Origin: Phoronis australis
Taxonomy: Eukaryota; Phoronida; Phoronidae
Direction: 5' to 3'
Length of the DNA stretch: 34,221 nucleotides
NCBI GenBank assembly: GCA_002633005.1
Contig: NMRA01000264.1
Coordinates: forward strand, 64,001-98,221
In this document: piece after piece, positions 1-9,904 of the stretch
How positions within the stretch are numbered: the stretch's first letter is position 1
Layout of the letters: each line of letters starts with the position of its first letter
Notes under the pieces: generated by a model
What the model was told of the DNA's origin: nothing
Seen by the model: only the letters and a program-made list of their open reading frames with translations
Databases searched by the model: none
Translations under genes and position numbers: made by a program

Positions 1-1200
1 GGAAAGTATCCATCACCCGAATTATGCATTTTTCATGTGTTGACGGAGATAACTGAACTCTGTGCACAGTTCTTGTCCGAAATTTCGATACATTTAAATA
101 TAAAATTAGCCTACCTTAATAATGCTTTGAAGTTGAATTTCAGTTTGAAGCCTGAAGTTGATTTTCACATATGAAAGGCCCGCTTTATATAGTCGCGCAA
201 GTCTCTCTGGTTAATGAATTGAATTATTGAAAACGGGGTAATCAAGTAATACAGTCTAATGTTTGTTACTAAATTGTCCTCCCAAAACGTAAAATTACAC
301 CCATTTCACTCTATTAGTGGTATTAGCTGTATGCGAATTTCGTTTGATCCTTTTGATTCCTGTTTGCAGAACAGTTAACCCTTAGCACAAGATTGCTTTG
401 TTAGACTCTTATTTACAATTTGTAATTTTAGAAATACAGAAACGGTGCTAGATCGGGCAACGAACGGACAATAGCTATAGCGTGTAAATACGCAAATAAC
501 GCTTTTGTTTGGATATCTAGAATTTACGTAATTTGATAACCACCGAGCTTGCAGAAATGACAGCGTTGGTGCGAAAGAAAACATGACACGAATATTTGTA
601 TATCAGTTTCCTGTTAGCGCTTGTATGCATTTTAAGCCTCGGAGCTCTGGTCTAATAATTAAGTGAAACAAACTGCTTGTGTTACCATTGCTCTTGTAAG
701 AAAACTTGCAAAATCACGCAAGCGAAAAGCGTGCTTCGGAAATGTCATGAGAATTGTTGTAAAATAAATTTGAAACGAAGTCGAGCGTAGGAATGCAATA
801 AAATTTGAACTGAACATGCCCAGTAATGTCGTGGTTGGTCGGGGCTCGCCAGACAAGCGCTCGATTTCGTTCCCAAACACTTTCTAGAGAGGTTAGCTAC
901 TCTTCTAATGAGACTCACTTCTTCAACTCTTTTTCTCAGTATGGCCCTTGGCCTTTTTCACACCGGGTTTCATTAGCCGACTACACACAGCACTCATCGT
1001 CAATTTTCACGGCTCCCAGAGGAGCTGATGATTTCGCTGCATCGATTTCAGCTAACATTTTTAGGAATCATCGGTTTCTAAAAATGACTTCAAAAAGTGA
1101 ATCCCATCCAAAACATTCCCCGCAATGCATTTTAACCTTTGAGAGAAAGTATACTGAAAGTGAAAACCAAATATAGCGCTCGTCAAGTTCAGACTTACCT
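1..1200. repeat. Dispersed repeat family R1, copy 1 (cut by window start)
   Basis: Long stretches recur at 15755-16745 and, for the second half, at 8345-9120. Shared blocks include CTGTGCACAGTTCTTGTCCG, GACTCACTTCTTCAACTC and GCCAGACAAGCGCTC. An open frame at 826-1176 crosses this repeat, but it is interrupted by a stop in copy 2 and by an altered start and frameshift in copy 3, so I read the repeat as non-coding. Copies 1 and 2 both end in ACTTACCTG, whose reverse complement is a strong splice donor (CAG|GTAAGT). It may be a duplicated promoter or 5' region rather than a transposon; no terminal repeats were found. Confidence 0.7.
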
Positions 1201-1741
1201 GTCTATCGTCAATAAACTGAGTCGCTCTTTGCCGGATCCGACCTTATTCTCGCGTTAGTTAAATTCAGTCCGCATAGAAATAGTCACGTCACAAGATCAC
1301 AGGTTTTTTGGTCATGTGACCGATAATTTATGTACTTGAGACAAAAAACAGAAATGGAGATAATTGCAGTTTTGGCAGAGTATTTGCATCCAATCAATTA
1401 TTTTATACTATTTCCATACACATTGTTCAGACCCTTAGCTTCCGTCGTTTTAGCAATCATTATGTAAGTCGGCTGTCCAATGGCGATGTAGGCCTATAGC
1501 GTACTAGCTAACGTTGGATGCGAGACAAGTTGACACTGAACTGAGGACCACTTACTCAGTGTCCCTTCAAATGGGTTTAATGACTGCAATTACTTTGCCA
1601 ACTGCCTGTTTTTAGTGGAACTTCCAGCTTTTTGAATATTTGTTCCGCCACCCGCTTTAGCGTACATTCTGTTTTTTCCACACGAGAACCAATTCATGAG
1701 TATTCGTATAGTTTGTGCTTTTCCTCACAATACTCCCCAAC
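1201..1741. other. Intergenic, nothing recognised
   Basis: No reading frame, splice pair or repeat that I can support. Exons 1 and 2 of the pseudogene at 1779 would be expected here or upstream, but no signal-peptide exon was found. Confidence 0.5.
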
Positions 1742-1778
1742 GACGTACTGTTTGTAAAGCTTGCTTCTCGCAAAACCA

Positions 1779-2051
1779 ACTTGCTGTAAACCTCTTACAT
1801 GCGTATTTGGTTAATGTAGGTTGTGTTGCGCCAACTACGGAGCGTCTTGCAGCGGCACATCTATCCTAAACTGCTGTTATCCGCACACATGGAGACCCGA
1901 CAACAACAGTGTGGGCTCGCGGTTGTACTGCGTTGAAGAATTCTGTGATGCTTGCGCCAAATCTGGACAAAAATATTCCACGAACGTACCGTGCTGTGGT
2001 GGTTTGACGTGTACTGCGAACACGGGAAGTGCCAACCAGTATTGTAAATAA
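1779..2051 (+). pseudogene. Dead copy of the three-module cystine-knot peptide gene
   Basis: Nearly identical over much of its length to the last exon of the intact gene at 18086-20372, in the same frame and with the same end. Lesions: TAA at 1812-1814 where the intact copy has AAA (Lys); Cys to Tyr at 1974-1976 (TAT for TGT), removing the second cysteine of module 3; and no recognisable module 1 upstream of 1779, where the frame meets another stop near 1756. Modules 2 and 3 otherwise remain readable, including CCGGLTC and the final YCK stop. A TTG at 1821 opens the residual frame, but no ATG, signal peptide or acceptor supports translation. The duplication includes the 3' flank, so this is DNA-level duplication, not retroposition. 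Confidence 0.85.
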
Positions 2052-2615
2052 ATTGTAATTTTGATTGTGGCTTTTATTTTTCTGTAGCTGTTCAGTGAAT
2101 AAAACAGTGTAATGATCTGCTTATGCATATTTGGAATTTTGATATGATAATTAAGTCTTATAAAGTATTAATCGTGTCATTAAAAGGATAGCACCCACTG
2201 TTTTAGCGATTTCCTCCAAAATCGATTCCGTCATGAGCCATTTTGCATAATCAGTGATTCCAGTTGATAGTTAGAATAATTAATGTTATTAATATTAATA
2301 GCATCTACTAATACCACTACCGCTTGATATACTACCACTGTTATTAATGTTATTACGATAACTACTAATTTATTTGCCACATAATTAAGTATAATAATTA
2401 TAGTCAATATCAATAGCTATTCACAATAATAATAAAAACTAAGTATGGTATTCTCCATATTAATTAAATTTAACACTAACATTAGCAGAAACAGTGAAAT
2501 TATCGATAATCACACAAGAAATAATGTTAGCATAATAAACAAAAATACCACTACGATAAATTACTACGGTAATTAAAATCATCTTTAATCTAGAATGAGC
2601 ATTCTGTTATCATTC
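2052..2615 (+). repeat. Duplicated 3' flank of the pseudogene, with poly(A) signal
   Basis: Matches 20373-21005 downstream of the intact paralogue, with scattered substitutions and small indels. AATAAA at 2098-2103 corresponds to AATAAA at 20419-20424. The remainder is AT-rich with TTATTAATATTAATAG-like runs. The match ends just before the SINE-like element at 2640. Confidence 0.8.
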
Positions 2616-2639
2616 AGTTATTTTCTGTGTTACATCAAG

Positions 2640-2880
2640 TGATGATGACTTCGTGATGTAGTGGTTAAGGTGCTGGACTCGAATTATCTGTAGTTTCAGA
2701 AGATGCGGGTTCAAATCCTGCCCCGGACAAAAAATCACACCGTGAGTGTACCACATATCAGAGTTCGTTCTTCTAAGAACGCGGGAACACCTGACGATGG
2801 CCGGGAATAGACCGACCGAAACGTCGTGACAGTGTAAATAGACCAGAGATTTTAATAATAGTTGTAACACGCCACGTCAG
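2640..2880 (+). mobile_element. tRNA-derived SINE-like element
   Basis: Positions about 2655-2735 look like a decayed tRNA-Ser/Leu: A-box region GTAGTGGTTAAGGTG followed by CTGGACT, and B box GGTTCAAATCC at about 2709-2719, then CTGCC. The usual distance between the pol III boxes is kept. The body continues into a tail with CTGACGA and CCGAAACGTC (about 2791-2827), a sequence type common at the ends of invertebrate retroelements. No clean poly(A) tail or target-site duplication was seen. Family unknown. Confidence 0.6.
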
Positions 2881-3154
2881 AGCGGTTTTAGAAAGTCATT
2901 ACATGAAGTGAAGGTAAGAAATACAGACCATATTCTATTTGTAAACTAAATGAGGCGAATAAACTTACAAAAATTCGTATGCAGTTGTTAATTAAGTACA
3001 TGTATGGGTAGTTTCTTCAAATTAGAGACAAGAAATTCGGTGCCGTTTTATGTTAAACTGATGTAACTGTTTTTCATTTAACGCATAAACGTTCCTCCAA
3101 TTCCTGTTGATTGTGCTGGGTTTTTGATAAAAAATGGTGGAATATGTTTTATAA

Positions 3155-3300
3155 TTTTGAGAGGAGGCAGTGTAGTCTAGGGGATTGAGTATCTGCCCCT
3201 TGTTCACATGGTCGTAACTTCGAATCTCCCAGGAGTCCACTGCTCCTCGGCTAGGTCTCAATTTGTGTTTATATCGATGTGTTGTATGTGTGTATTAAAT
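3155..3300 (+). mobile_element. Second tRNA-like SINE fragment
   Basis: AGTGTAGTCTAGGGGATTGAG resembles a D-arm/A box, and AACTTCGAATCTCCC about 55 bases later resembles a T-arm/B box. It does not match the first element outside the pol III boxes. A shared GAGAGGAGGCAG occurs again at about 25210. An intact tRNA cannot be folded from it by eye. Confidence 0.35.
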
Positions 3301-3830
3301 ATAAAACTCCAAAATGGATTCGACTGTTTGGTGTAATGAGCGCAGCTGATGCAACGTGTATTGAACCACCTGTACTATTTTTTATAATTCTGTCTACGAT
3401 TTAATCATACTCTTAACATAACTTTTTTTAATTGTTCATTTGAATTCGAGACCATATTAGTACAATTGTTTACATTCAGTATAAATGAACAAAACATTAT
3501 AAGTAGACTGCAATAACAATGTATGAATTATTTAATGAAATGATAATATTTAGTATTGCAATTGAATACAAATGTGAATATACCTTGAAAGGAAAAATAC
3601 AATATTTACTCTCAGTACACCAATAAACAGACTGCAAAAGAGAAATGTATTCACGTTGGAAAACCGATATTTTGTTGACATTATGATCATTATTGTTATT
3701 ACCGTTATCATTGTCGTTATCGTTATTGTCGTTTTTATTATTATTTTTTATTATTAATAGTATTGTTGTTGTGGTTTGTTATTGTTATTATTGTTTTTTC
3801 ATTTCGATTTTGTTTTATTGAAAGTTTCAC
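3301..3830. other. AT-rich intergenic DNA with low-complexity tract
   Basis: No gene seen. From about 3683 to 3800 the plus strand is a degenerate TTAT/CGTTAT run (TTATTGTTATTACCGTTATC and similar), ending about 50 bases before the start codon at 3850. It may contribute a pyrimidine tract to the acceptor-like TTTTAG at 3831-3836. Confidence 0.5.
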
Positions 3831-3849
3831 TTTTAGGAGTCTGGACAAC

Positions 3850-3916
3850 ATGAAAGCATCATTCGTTGCGTTAATCGCCTTGTCCAACTTTATTTTGGCT
3901 TTCGATCAACGGGAAG
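3850..3916 (+). CDS. Orphan signal-peptide exon of a cystine-knot family gene
   Basis: ATG at 3850 is followed by 22 codons with a charged start (MK) and a hydrophobic core (ASFVALIALSNFILAF), then a donor G|GTAACG in phase 1. Length, phase and layout match first exons of the three intact genes here, and the ATG lies 13 bases after an acceptor-like TTTTAG, again as in the others. The only downstream family sequence on this strand before the next gene is the broken module at 6311-6475. I found no convincing second exon. Either the gene is dead, or its 3' exons have diverged beyond recognition. This could also be a chance hydrophobic frame, but the phase-1 donor argues against that. Confidence 0.5.
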
Positions 3917-6310
3917 GTAACGATATTTCGTTTGAATGAGTTGGCTAAAAATAGAAAGTCCTTGTGAGTAAGATTGGTGATGTCCGTTTTTACTTACTTG
4001 CTATTAAACACGAATAAAAATTCTAGCTTAGGCCAAGTACGTGCTTGGCACGACACATATTACAATCTTCAATAGCAAACCTTAATTAGTATTCTAAGTA
4101 GAATGGGCAATTTCATTTACTCAGTTAAAACTGATTCAGTCGACAAAAGAGATTTTTCGTTTTGAACATATTCACTCGACAATAAAGTATAAAATGTGGT
4201 TGGATGTTTATATCTTAATAAAGCATATATTTGGTCAAAAAAACCTCGTTCTCCGTTGATGACTTTCTAAAGTAAAATCTCCTTTTTCCTGTCTGAGAAG
4301 TAGAAAGCGAGCGGTTACCACCAGTCAGGACCGTAGTCAGCATTGCTCGCCGGGTGGTTCGAATAGAACGGCGGACCTCTCCAAACGTCGCCACTGTCGA
4401 GTTTTCGGTAAGGCTTTGACACAGCTTAATTTGGAGGAAGGAAAATCTGTATACTCAACGATGACTCTTAGCTCTATGTTCCTGAGGTGAGACGGAATTC
4501 CTAATACCAGAAACGAGGATGCCGTGACGGTTGCTCGCAAAGACCGGGACTCAAATTTGAATGTAATGTGGTGCAGAAAGAGAACGTTCCAGCACTACCC
4601 CCTGCCAAACTTTCAAATCAGGCGTGATTAAATGAGTGATTTCACCTCATTACATATTCGGACGGAAATATTTAGTCGGAGAATGACTTGAAACTTTTAA
4701 TGTGGTTGTATTTTGTGTGTTACTTAAGTTGCTTACATTGATGAAAATGGGAACAGCCTACTACTCCGACGGTTCATTACTATCACAATATCTAAAATTT
4801 CGGTGTCTTGGGTGTAGTTATGACATTTTTAAACACAGAATTAAACCATACTTCGGTTACTAGATGCACTAAGTGGTGCAATTATAACCAAAACAACGCA
4901 AGGATTTCATGCACATGCCCGCATGTCTATCGAATACTGAAAATGAGTACGTACTTGCATTTTAATATTGATGAATTATCAACCACGATACATGCATCAA
5001 ATCCATGTCAAGATCGCACCATTTCACTGAAAAGTTTAGGGCCGCTGCGCCTCACCCTCACCTACCGGAATCACGCGCATGGCCGGGTCGAAAATAAGTG
5101 TTGATAGTAGGCTTCCCTGTCCCTGTCAATCTTTACGAAGAAGTCAAAGAGTCACATTCAGTCTTTTTGATTTTAAAACCCTGAACCGATGTTGTCCCTG
5201 CTTGAGAATGAGTCTTCACGATTGGCAGTGATTGGAACTGAGCTCGTTTCTTAACATTGCAATTAAAGTTTTGATAACTATTTAACAGTTGCACACCCTT
5301 TAAAAGGTTACTAATGGACACATATACAATACTTTATCCATATCAGTTACGACTCATTAGCAGACAATCAGAGCAATGAACTGTCGGAGTTCTGGTTTCG
5401 GAATTGTGGACATTCGAAGTAGTGAGCTTTCAAATGTAGCAAACCATTGGTGAATCAAACTTCGGAGTAGTGAAGTTTCGGAGCAGTGAAGTTTCGGAGT
5501 GGTGACATGTAACCCTGGAAGTCTTTGTGGCTGTGCACCATTGGCACGGATTGTCAAGAGTAAACTTTTTTCATTGACCAACGTTTTGCGAGCATGCTCG
5601 CCAGTGTTTTGTCAGAGCAAGAAAACACGGTAGCTAAATGTCTGTTTTTTGCCGGAGCAACGACGGGGGACTGCCTGTATTGAACTTACCGTCGGCGTGC
5701 ACTGAATTCAAAAGAATGAAATGGCACATCCGTGTACACACACGCATGCATGTCAATCCAACAATCCGCAGTCAAAGTGGACGCTGGAGGAACAACATAT
5801 TTGACGATCCCTTTCAGTTTCAAATTTGAAAATGCCTGCACTTTATCATACTATGTCAGCAAGTATACCACAATAGCGGATAACAAACCTTTTTTCTGCA
5901 GTTTTTTTCTTGGTCGACGTTAAAGCATTCACAACGCACTACTTTTATGAGCTCTGTCGCTGCTCTAGAGCCTAGCTAGGTTTAGACATTTACTGCTTGA
6001 CTCCCTCGTTACGCAGTGTCGTAGCCACCACGCGCGTCCAATGCCCGGCCTTCTCCTTAGTTATCAATTTAGTAGTAGTATCAGTAGTTGGAACAGTTTT
6101 GTTGTTGTTATCGATCTTTACCCATATCTTTAACGGATGGGCTAGGGCTGGATCTTTTCCGCGAATGGTAGGTTCGTTCGAACACCCCCCCCCCCGAAAC
6201 CTCCTGGCTACGTGCCTGCTGCATGCAAACGATTACATTACTGTTTCTGTTAGAAATGCACATTTGAACGTTTTATCATGTTGTTTTTGTTTTTCATTGC
6301 ATTGTTCAAG
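3917..6310 (+). other. Presumed intron or intergenic DNA; no exon supported
   Basis: Open frames here (e.g. 4808-5104, 5638-5829, 5997-6362) lack family features, splice logic or recognisable composition. A short direct repetition of AGTGAAGTTTCGGAG occurs at about 5466-5502. A run of C lies near 6185-6196. Confidence 0.5.
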
Positions 6311-6475
6311 TATTGCGCAGGGTCCGGAGAGGGATTTTACACGGGTCCATGCTGCGGTCTAATGAAATGTAAATACGGCGATGCAACAAGTATATTACCA
6401 CGTATGGTACAATTCGATCAAATATTATATACTGCCAGCGAGTATGCAATTGTAGTGAGAGTTGTGTTTAAATAA
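6311..6475 (+). pseudogene. Frameshifted, cysteine-poor cystine-knot module
   Basis: The frame reads YCAGSGEG, then PCCGLMKCKYG, lining up with the CC-x4-C core and the GER/GQS turn of the intact modules. The expected second cysteine is Phe (TTT at 6335). The expected sixth cysteine is out of frame: TGC begins at 6382, one base off, and the shifted frame then carries five further cysteines before TAA at 6469-6471. A one-base deletion near 6380 explains this. AATAAA at 6471-6476 follows at once. Probably the decayed last exon of the gene whose signal exon lies at 3850. Confidence 0.6.
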
Positions 6476-6555
6476 ATCACCAAGAAATTATGCTGTTTCT
6501 AGATCATTTTTTAAGTTGAATAACTCTGATACCAAATAACAATCTGATAGCGTTG

Positions 6556-6800
6556 TCAACCTTTAAACATTGGAGGATATTTTTCAACTCCATGAGAAAT
6601 TTTGAAATCAACAAGTGTTGCTCCAAAAAAGTCTTGTTGTAACATCAAAGTAATGTTAAAACCCCCGGAGTCTCTTAGGGGACGTTTTAGTAGAGGGTTG
6701 TAGTTTGTTTTGTTCACTCGCTTTTTTATTTTATAGTGAAAATTAGATATCACGAAATTAATGCCGTCTAAAATCAATAATACTCAGTTTAAAGTCCTTA
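6556..6800. repeat. Dispersed repeat R2, copy 1
   Basis: Shares an ordered series of blocks with 10925-11165: CAACAA(G/A)(T/C)GTT, then GTC(T/C)(T/C)(G/A)TTGTA, CATCAAA(G/A)TAATG, a GTCTTAG-type block, TGTAGTTT, and AAAATCAA(T/C)A near the right end. Diverged; no coding capacity or terminal repeats seen. Confidence 0.5.
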
Positions 6801-7189
6801 TCTCAAAGGGCATTCTAGTTCAAAAACTTAAAAATATATACCAAATTAAGTAATTAGTAACATGGCATGTTCACATCCTTTCTGTTAACAAACTAAAAGC
6901 CTTTTTAGCACAATTTTGTACCTCAGCCGAGATCGGGAAATCATCGACTATTCCCGTCTATTTCCGTGACCTGAGTTCCTGTGTGTCAGTTCAGGAACGA
7001 TTCCTGAATGCCAGCCATGTTGTCCTTGAAAACGTAGTGACATCACCGCGAGCGTAAATGCCTTGTTACTTTGTTTGGTTGTTTTTGGTTTCCAGTTTGG
7101 TTCTTTTTATACAAACTTTATTATTTATTATCCTAATTTTACCTGTTCTTTGCATAAGACGAATGGTATTTAATGCATAATCATAAGTT
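6801..7189. other. Intergenic, nothing recognised
   Basis: AT-rich DNA without a supported gene, repeat or regulatory site. Confidence 0.5.
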
Positions 7190-8340
7190 TGAAGTACCTT
7201 CGCAAAGTCTCCCGCGTAACCAACGCTCGGCTACTGAGTTCAGGCCTGACTCATCGCGAGGGTACGTCAAAATACCAGTACTCAGATCCATCCCAAAATA
7301 ATCGTCGTTGTCAACATCATATCAACACACTTCTTAAATTTAGTAAAGATCCTACGAACGGCTTAGGAGATACAGCTATGGGCGAAAAAATGAAACTGCC
7401 ACTAGGAGGCGCCACAGTAGTCGAAGTCATCGGAAAATCATTGTCAGCCGTTCACTTCATAGTAAAAACATAAATGCTAATTTTCACAATTTTCCTGAAA
7501 GCGGTTTGGTTTATATAGGGATGGACGCCAAAAACAGACTCGAAAACAGTAAAAATGGCCACTAGGTGGCGCAAACTGAGTTGAATCCATCTGAAAATGG
7601 AAAGATAGCGTCAACTCGCTAACAGAAACCTGTACGCCAAATTTTATGAAAATACGTTGAGGAAAACGTAAAAAATAAAATTGCCACTAGGTGGCACACC
7701 AGCAGACAGATCTGTCCGAAAGTCATCGTAGTCCTTTGTCAACATCATATAAATGCACTTACTAAATTTAATAAAGATGCTGCAAAACGGATAAGGAGAT
7801 AAAGCCATAGGCGCAAAAAAACAAAAAAATGCCACTAGGAGGCGCCGCAGTAGTTGAAGTCGTCGGAAAATCATCGTCAATCTTCATCTTCATAGTAAAA
7901 ACAAACATGCCAATTTTCACAATAATGCTTAGAGCGGTTTGGTTGATAGAGGGGTGGACGTTAAGAAACAGACTCGACAAGATTAAAAATGGCCACTAGG
8001 TGGCGCAAACTACATCGAACCCATCCGAAAACGGGAGGATGTTGTCGTTTGACTAATAGATACCTAATACCCAATTTCATGAAAATACCTTGAGGACCTA
8101 TGAAGATACAGAGGTAAACGTAAAAAACTAAACTTGCCACTGGGGGGCACACTAGTAGTTGGATCCGTCCAAAAGTTCGCTCATGCCGTCCCATTTATAA
8201 AAGGAATACATGTGCAAAATTTCATGAGCATACCTCAATCGGTTTTGGAGATAGAGCAGCGGACGTCGGACGGACGCCGGACGGACACTGCCCGGACGGA
8301 CGGACGCAGATGACGGCATAATACGTCCACATATAAATAC
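7190..8340 (+). repeat. Tandem array of about 434-base higher-order units with GGACGG tail
   Basis: Blocks recur in order: TTGTCAACATCATAT with GGAGATA (about 7310 and 7738), GCCACTAGGAGGCGCC with GAAGTC.TCGGAAAATCAT (7398 and 7832), GCGGTTTGGTT with GGATGGACG or GGGTGGACG (about 7501 and 7933), GGCCACTAGGTGGCGCAAAC (7557 and 7991), and TTGCCACT with GGCACAC (7681 and 8134). The corresponding motif starts lie 434, 434 and 453 bases apart. The right end (8222-8320) has TTTCATGAGCATACCTCAAT, GGAGATAGAGC and a GGACGGACG run, the signature of a common invertebrate repeat class. Frames crossing the array are not genes. Confidence 0.75.
7398..8150 (+). promoter_or_regulatory. Six same-orientation CTCF-like motifs
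   Basis: Motif starts 7398, 7558, 7683, 7832, 7992 and 8136 carry GCCACTAGGAGGCGC, GCCACTAGGTGGCGC, GCCACTAGGTGGCAC, GCCACTAGGAGGCGC, GCCACTAGGTGGCGC and GCCACTGGGGGGCAC. The first five fit the established CTCF core CCASYAGRKGGCRS at every position; the sixth has one mismatch. Spacing is 125-160 bases. What is seen is motif identity and regular spacing; insulator function is inference. GCCAC-TAG-GTGGC is also a short palindrome, so another zinc-finger protein or a purely structural origin is possible. Confidence 0.45.
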
Positions 8341-8344
8341 GTGG

Positions 8345-9120
8345 GCGCATAAAATGGAGCTAGATCGGTCACAGGACAGCCAATAGCCATAGTGTGTAAC
8401 GCATTTGTTTAGAAATCTAGTATTTATGTAGTTTGAGAACCACCGAGCTTGCATAAATGACATGACGTGAATATTGTATATCAGATTTCTTTCAGCGCTA
8501 TGCATTTTAAGCCTCGGAGCGCAGGTCTAATAATCAGATGAAGCAAACAGCTGGTGTTGCTGATGTAACAAAATAAAAAATGACCTAAGTAGCGTTTCGG
8601 GGGCCAATGTTCTTGCAAGAAAACTTACAAAATCACGCTGAGAAATTTGTAGAATAAATCTGAAACAAAGTCGAGCGTGGGACTGCTATAAATTGGAAAT
8701 GAACAATCTCAGTAATGTCGTGGTTGGAAGGGACTCGCCAGACAAGCGCTCCATTTCGTTCCCAAACACTTTCTAGAGAGGTTAGTTACTCTTCTAATGA
8801 GACTCACTTCTTCAACTCTTTTTCTCAGTATGGCCCTTGGCTTTTTTCACACCGGGTTTGATTAGCCGAATACACACCGCACTCATTGTCCATTTTTACT
8901 GCGCCCAGAACAAAAGAGCTGACGATATCGCTGCCTCGATTTTAGTTAATATTGCCTGGAAGCCTTTGTAAGGAATCATCGGTTTTTAATAACTTTAAGA
9001 TGTGATCCCATCCAAAATATTCCCCACAATGCATTTTAACCTTTGAGTGAAAATGTATTGAAAGCGAAAACCAAATAAAGAGCTCATCAAGTTCAGACTT
9101 ACCTGTTCGTTTTCAATTAA
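8345..9120. repeat. Dispersed repeat family R1, copy 2
   Basis: Matches copy 1 from about 441 to 1195 and parts of copy 3 (15755-16745). It begins at GAGCTAGATCGGTCA just after the GGACGG repeat array and ends at the donor-like complement ACTTACCTG near 9105. Shared blocks include TTTTAAGCCTCGGAGC and CCAAACACTTTCTAGAGAGG. It lacks the first 440 bases of copy 1. Confidence 0.7.
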
Positions 9121-9231
9121 CTGATGTTTTGTTGTTTTTTTTTACACACGAGAGCACATTTATGAGTGATCGCATAGTTTTGTGCTTCACAGCACAATAG
9201 GCTAGCACCGTCTTTCCCGATTTCGTTTTAC

Positions 9232-9442
9232 TTAAAAGGATACCAATCCCGGTTTGGTCCATTAACAGAGATTGAAAACGACATTTCCATACAAGTCCCT
9301 GGAACAAAATGATGCTCTATAACCCTCTACAAGCCACAAAAGTTTGAAAAGAAATTAAAAATCTCCTTTCCAAGTCTGCATGACCTACCCGTTCAGCAAA
9401 TTACAGGGCAACTTCGGGGAAAATCACCCACCAAGAACCATA
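9232..9442. repeat. Dispersed repeat R3, copy 1
   Basis: Aligns with 27070-27287: TAAAAGGATAC(C/T)AATCCCGG, ATTAACAGA, GGAACAAAATGATGCTCTA against GAAACAAAATAATGCTCTA, and CACCAAG(A/T)ACCATA at the end. Frames on the minus strand through it are not conserved between the copies. Confidence 0.6.
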
Positions 9443-9904
9443 ATTTCCAGTCTGTTATATAGGAAGTACTTTTTGATGATTTCTCTTTTTATCTTTCAAG
9501 ATTGACACCAATGACGCGTTAGCAAGTGACAGAACTGTGATTGGATGAAATGATGAAAAAACAGGGTTTAGAATCTTTTTAAAGAAGAAGGTTAATGCCG
9601 ACGTTGGAGTGTTTCTGGGCATCATTGCGACGGACACTTGTCCATCGTTAAAAGACCTAGCGAATCTAGATAGACATCTGCTAAATGCCGCAGCAAATAA
9701 TTAAACCTGCATTTCGCCTTGTTTTGTTGGTTAGAAAACGAAAATCAAATTATGCTTTATACTCGCATAAAATCAGTCTCATAACATTTCCTCACCCTGA
9801 TAAGATCCAATATCGCTGGTGGTTTCGATACTCCAGTCGATAATTGATATAGAATCTTATCATAATATAATATTGCGGAACAAGATGTTTGCACAATCAG
9901 TGTG
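9443..9904. other. Intergenic, nothing recognised
   Basis: No supported feature. A minus-strand frame at 9455-9637 has no family features or splice support. Confidence 0.45.

Noticed and set aside
826-1176. 116-codon plus-strand frame
   Set aside because: Lies within repeat R1. The copy at 8716 has an in-frame stop and the copy at 16440 lacks the start codon and is shifted, so the frame is not conserved.
2655-2735. Functional tRNA gene
   Set aside because: Pol III boxes are visible, but the arms do not pair into an acceptor stem and anticodon arm; better explained as a tRNA-derived SINE.
5604-5630. Possible phase-1 to phase-2 propeptide exon for the signal exon at 3850
   Set aside because: Phases would fit, but the acceptor has no pyrimidine tract and the donor (GTAGCT) is poor; chance is as likely.
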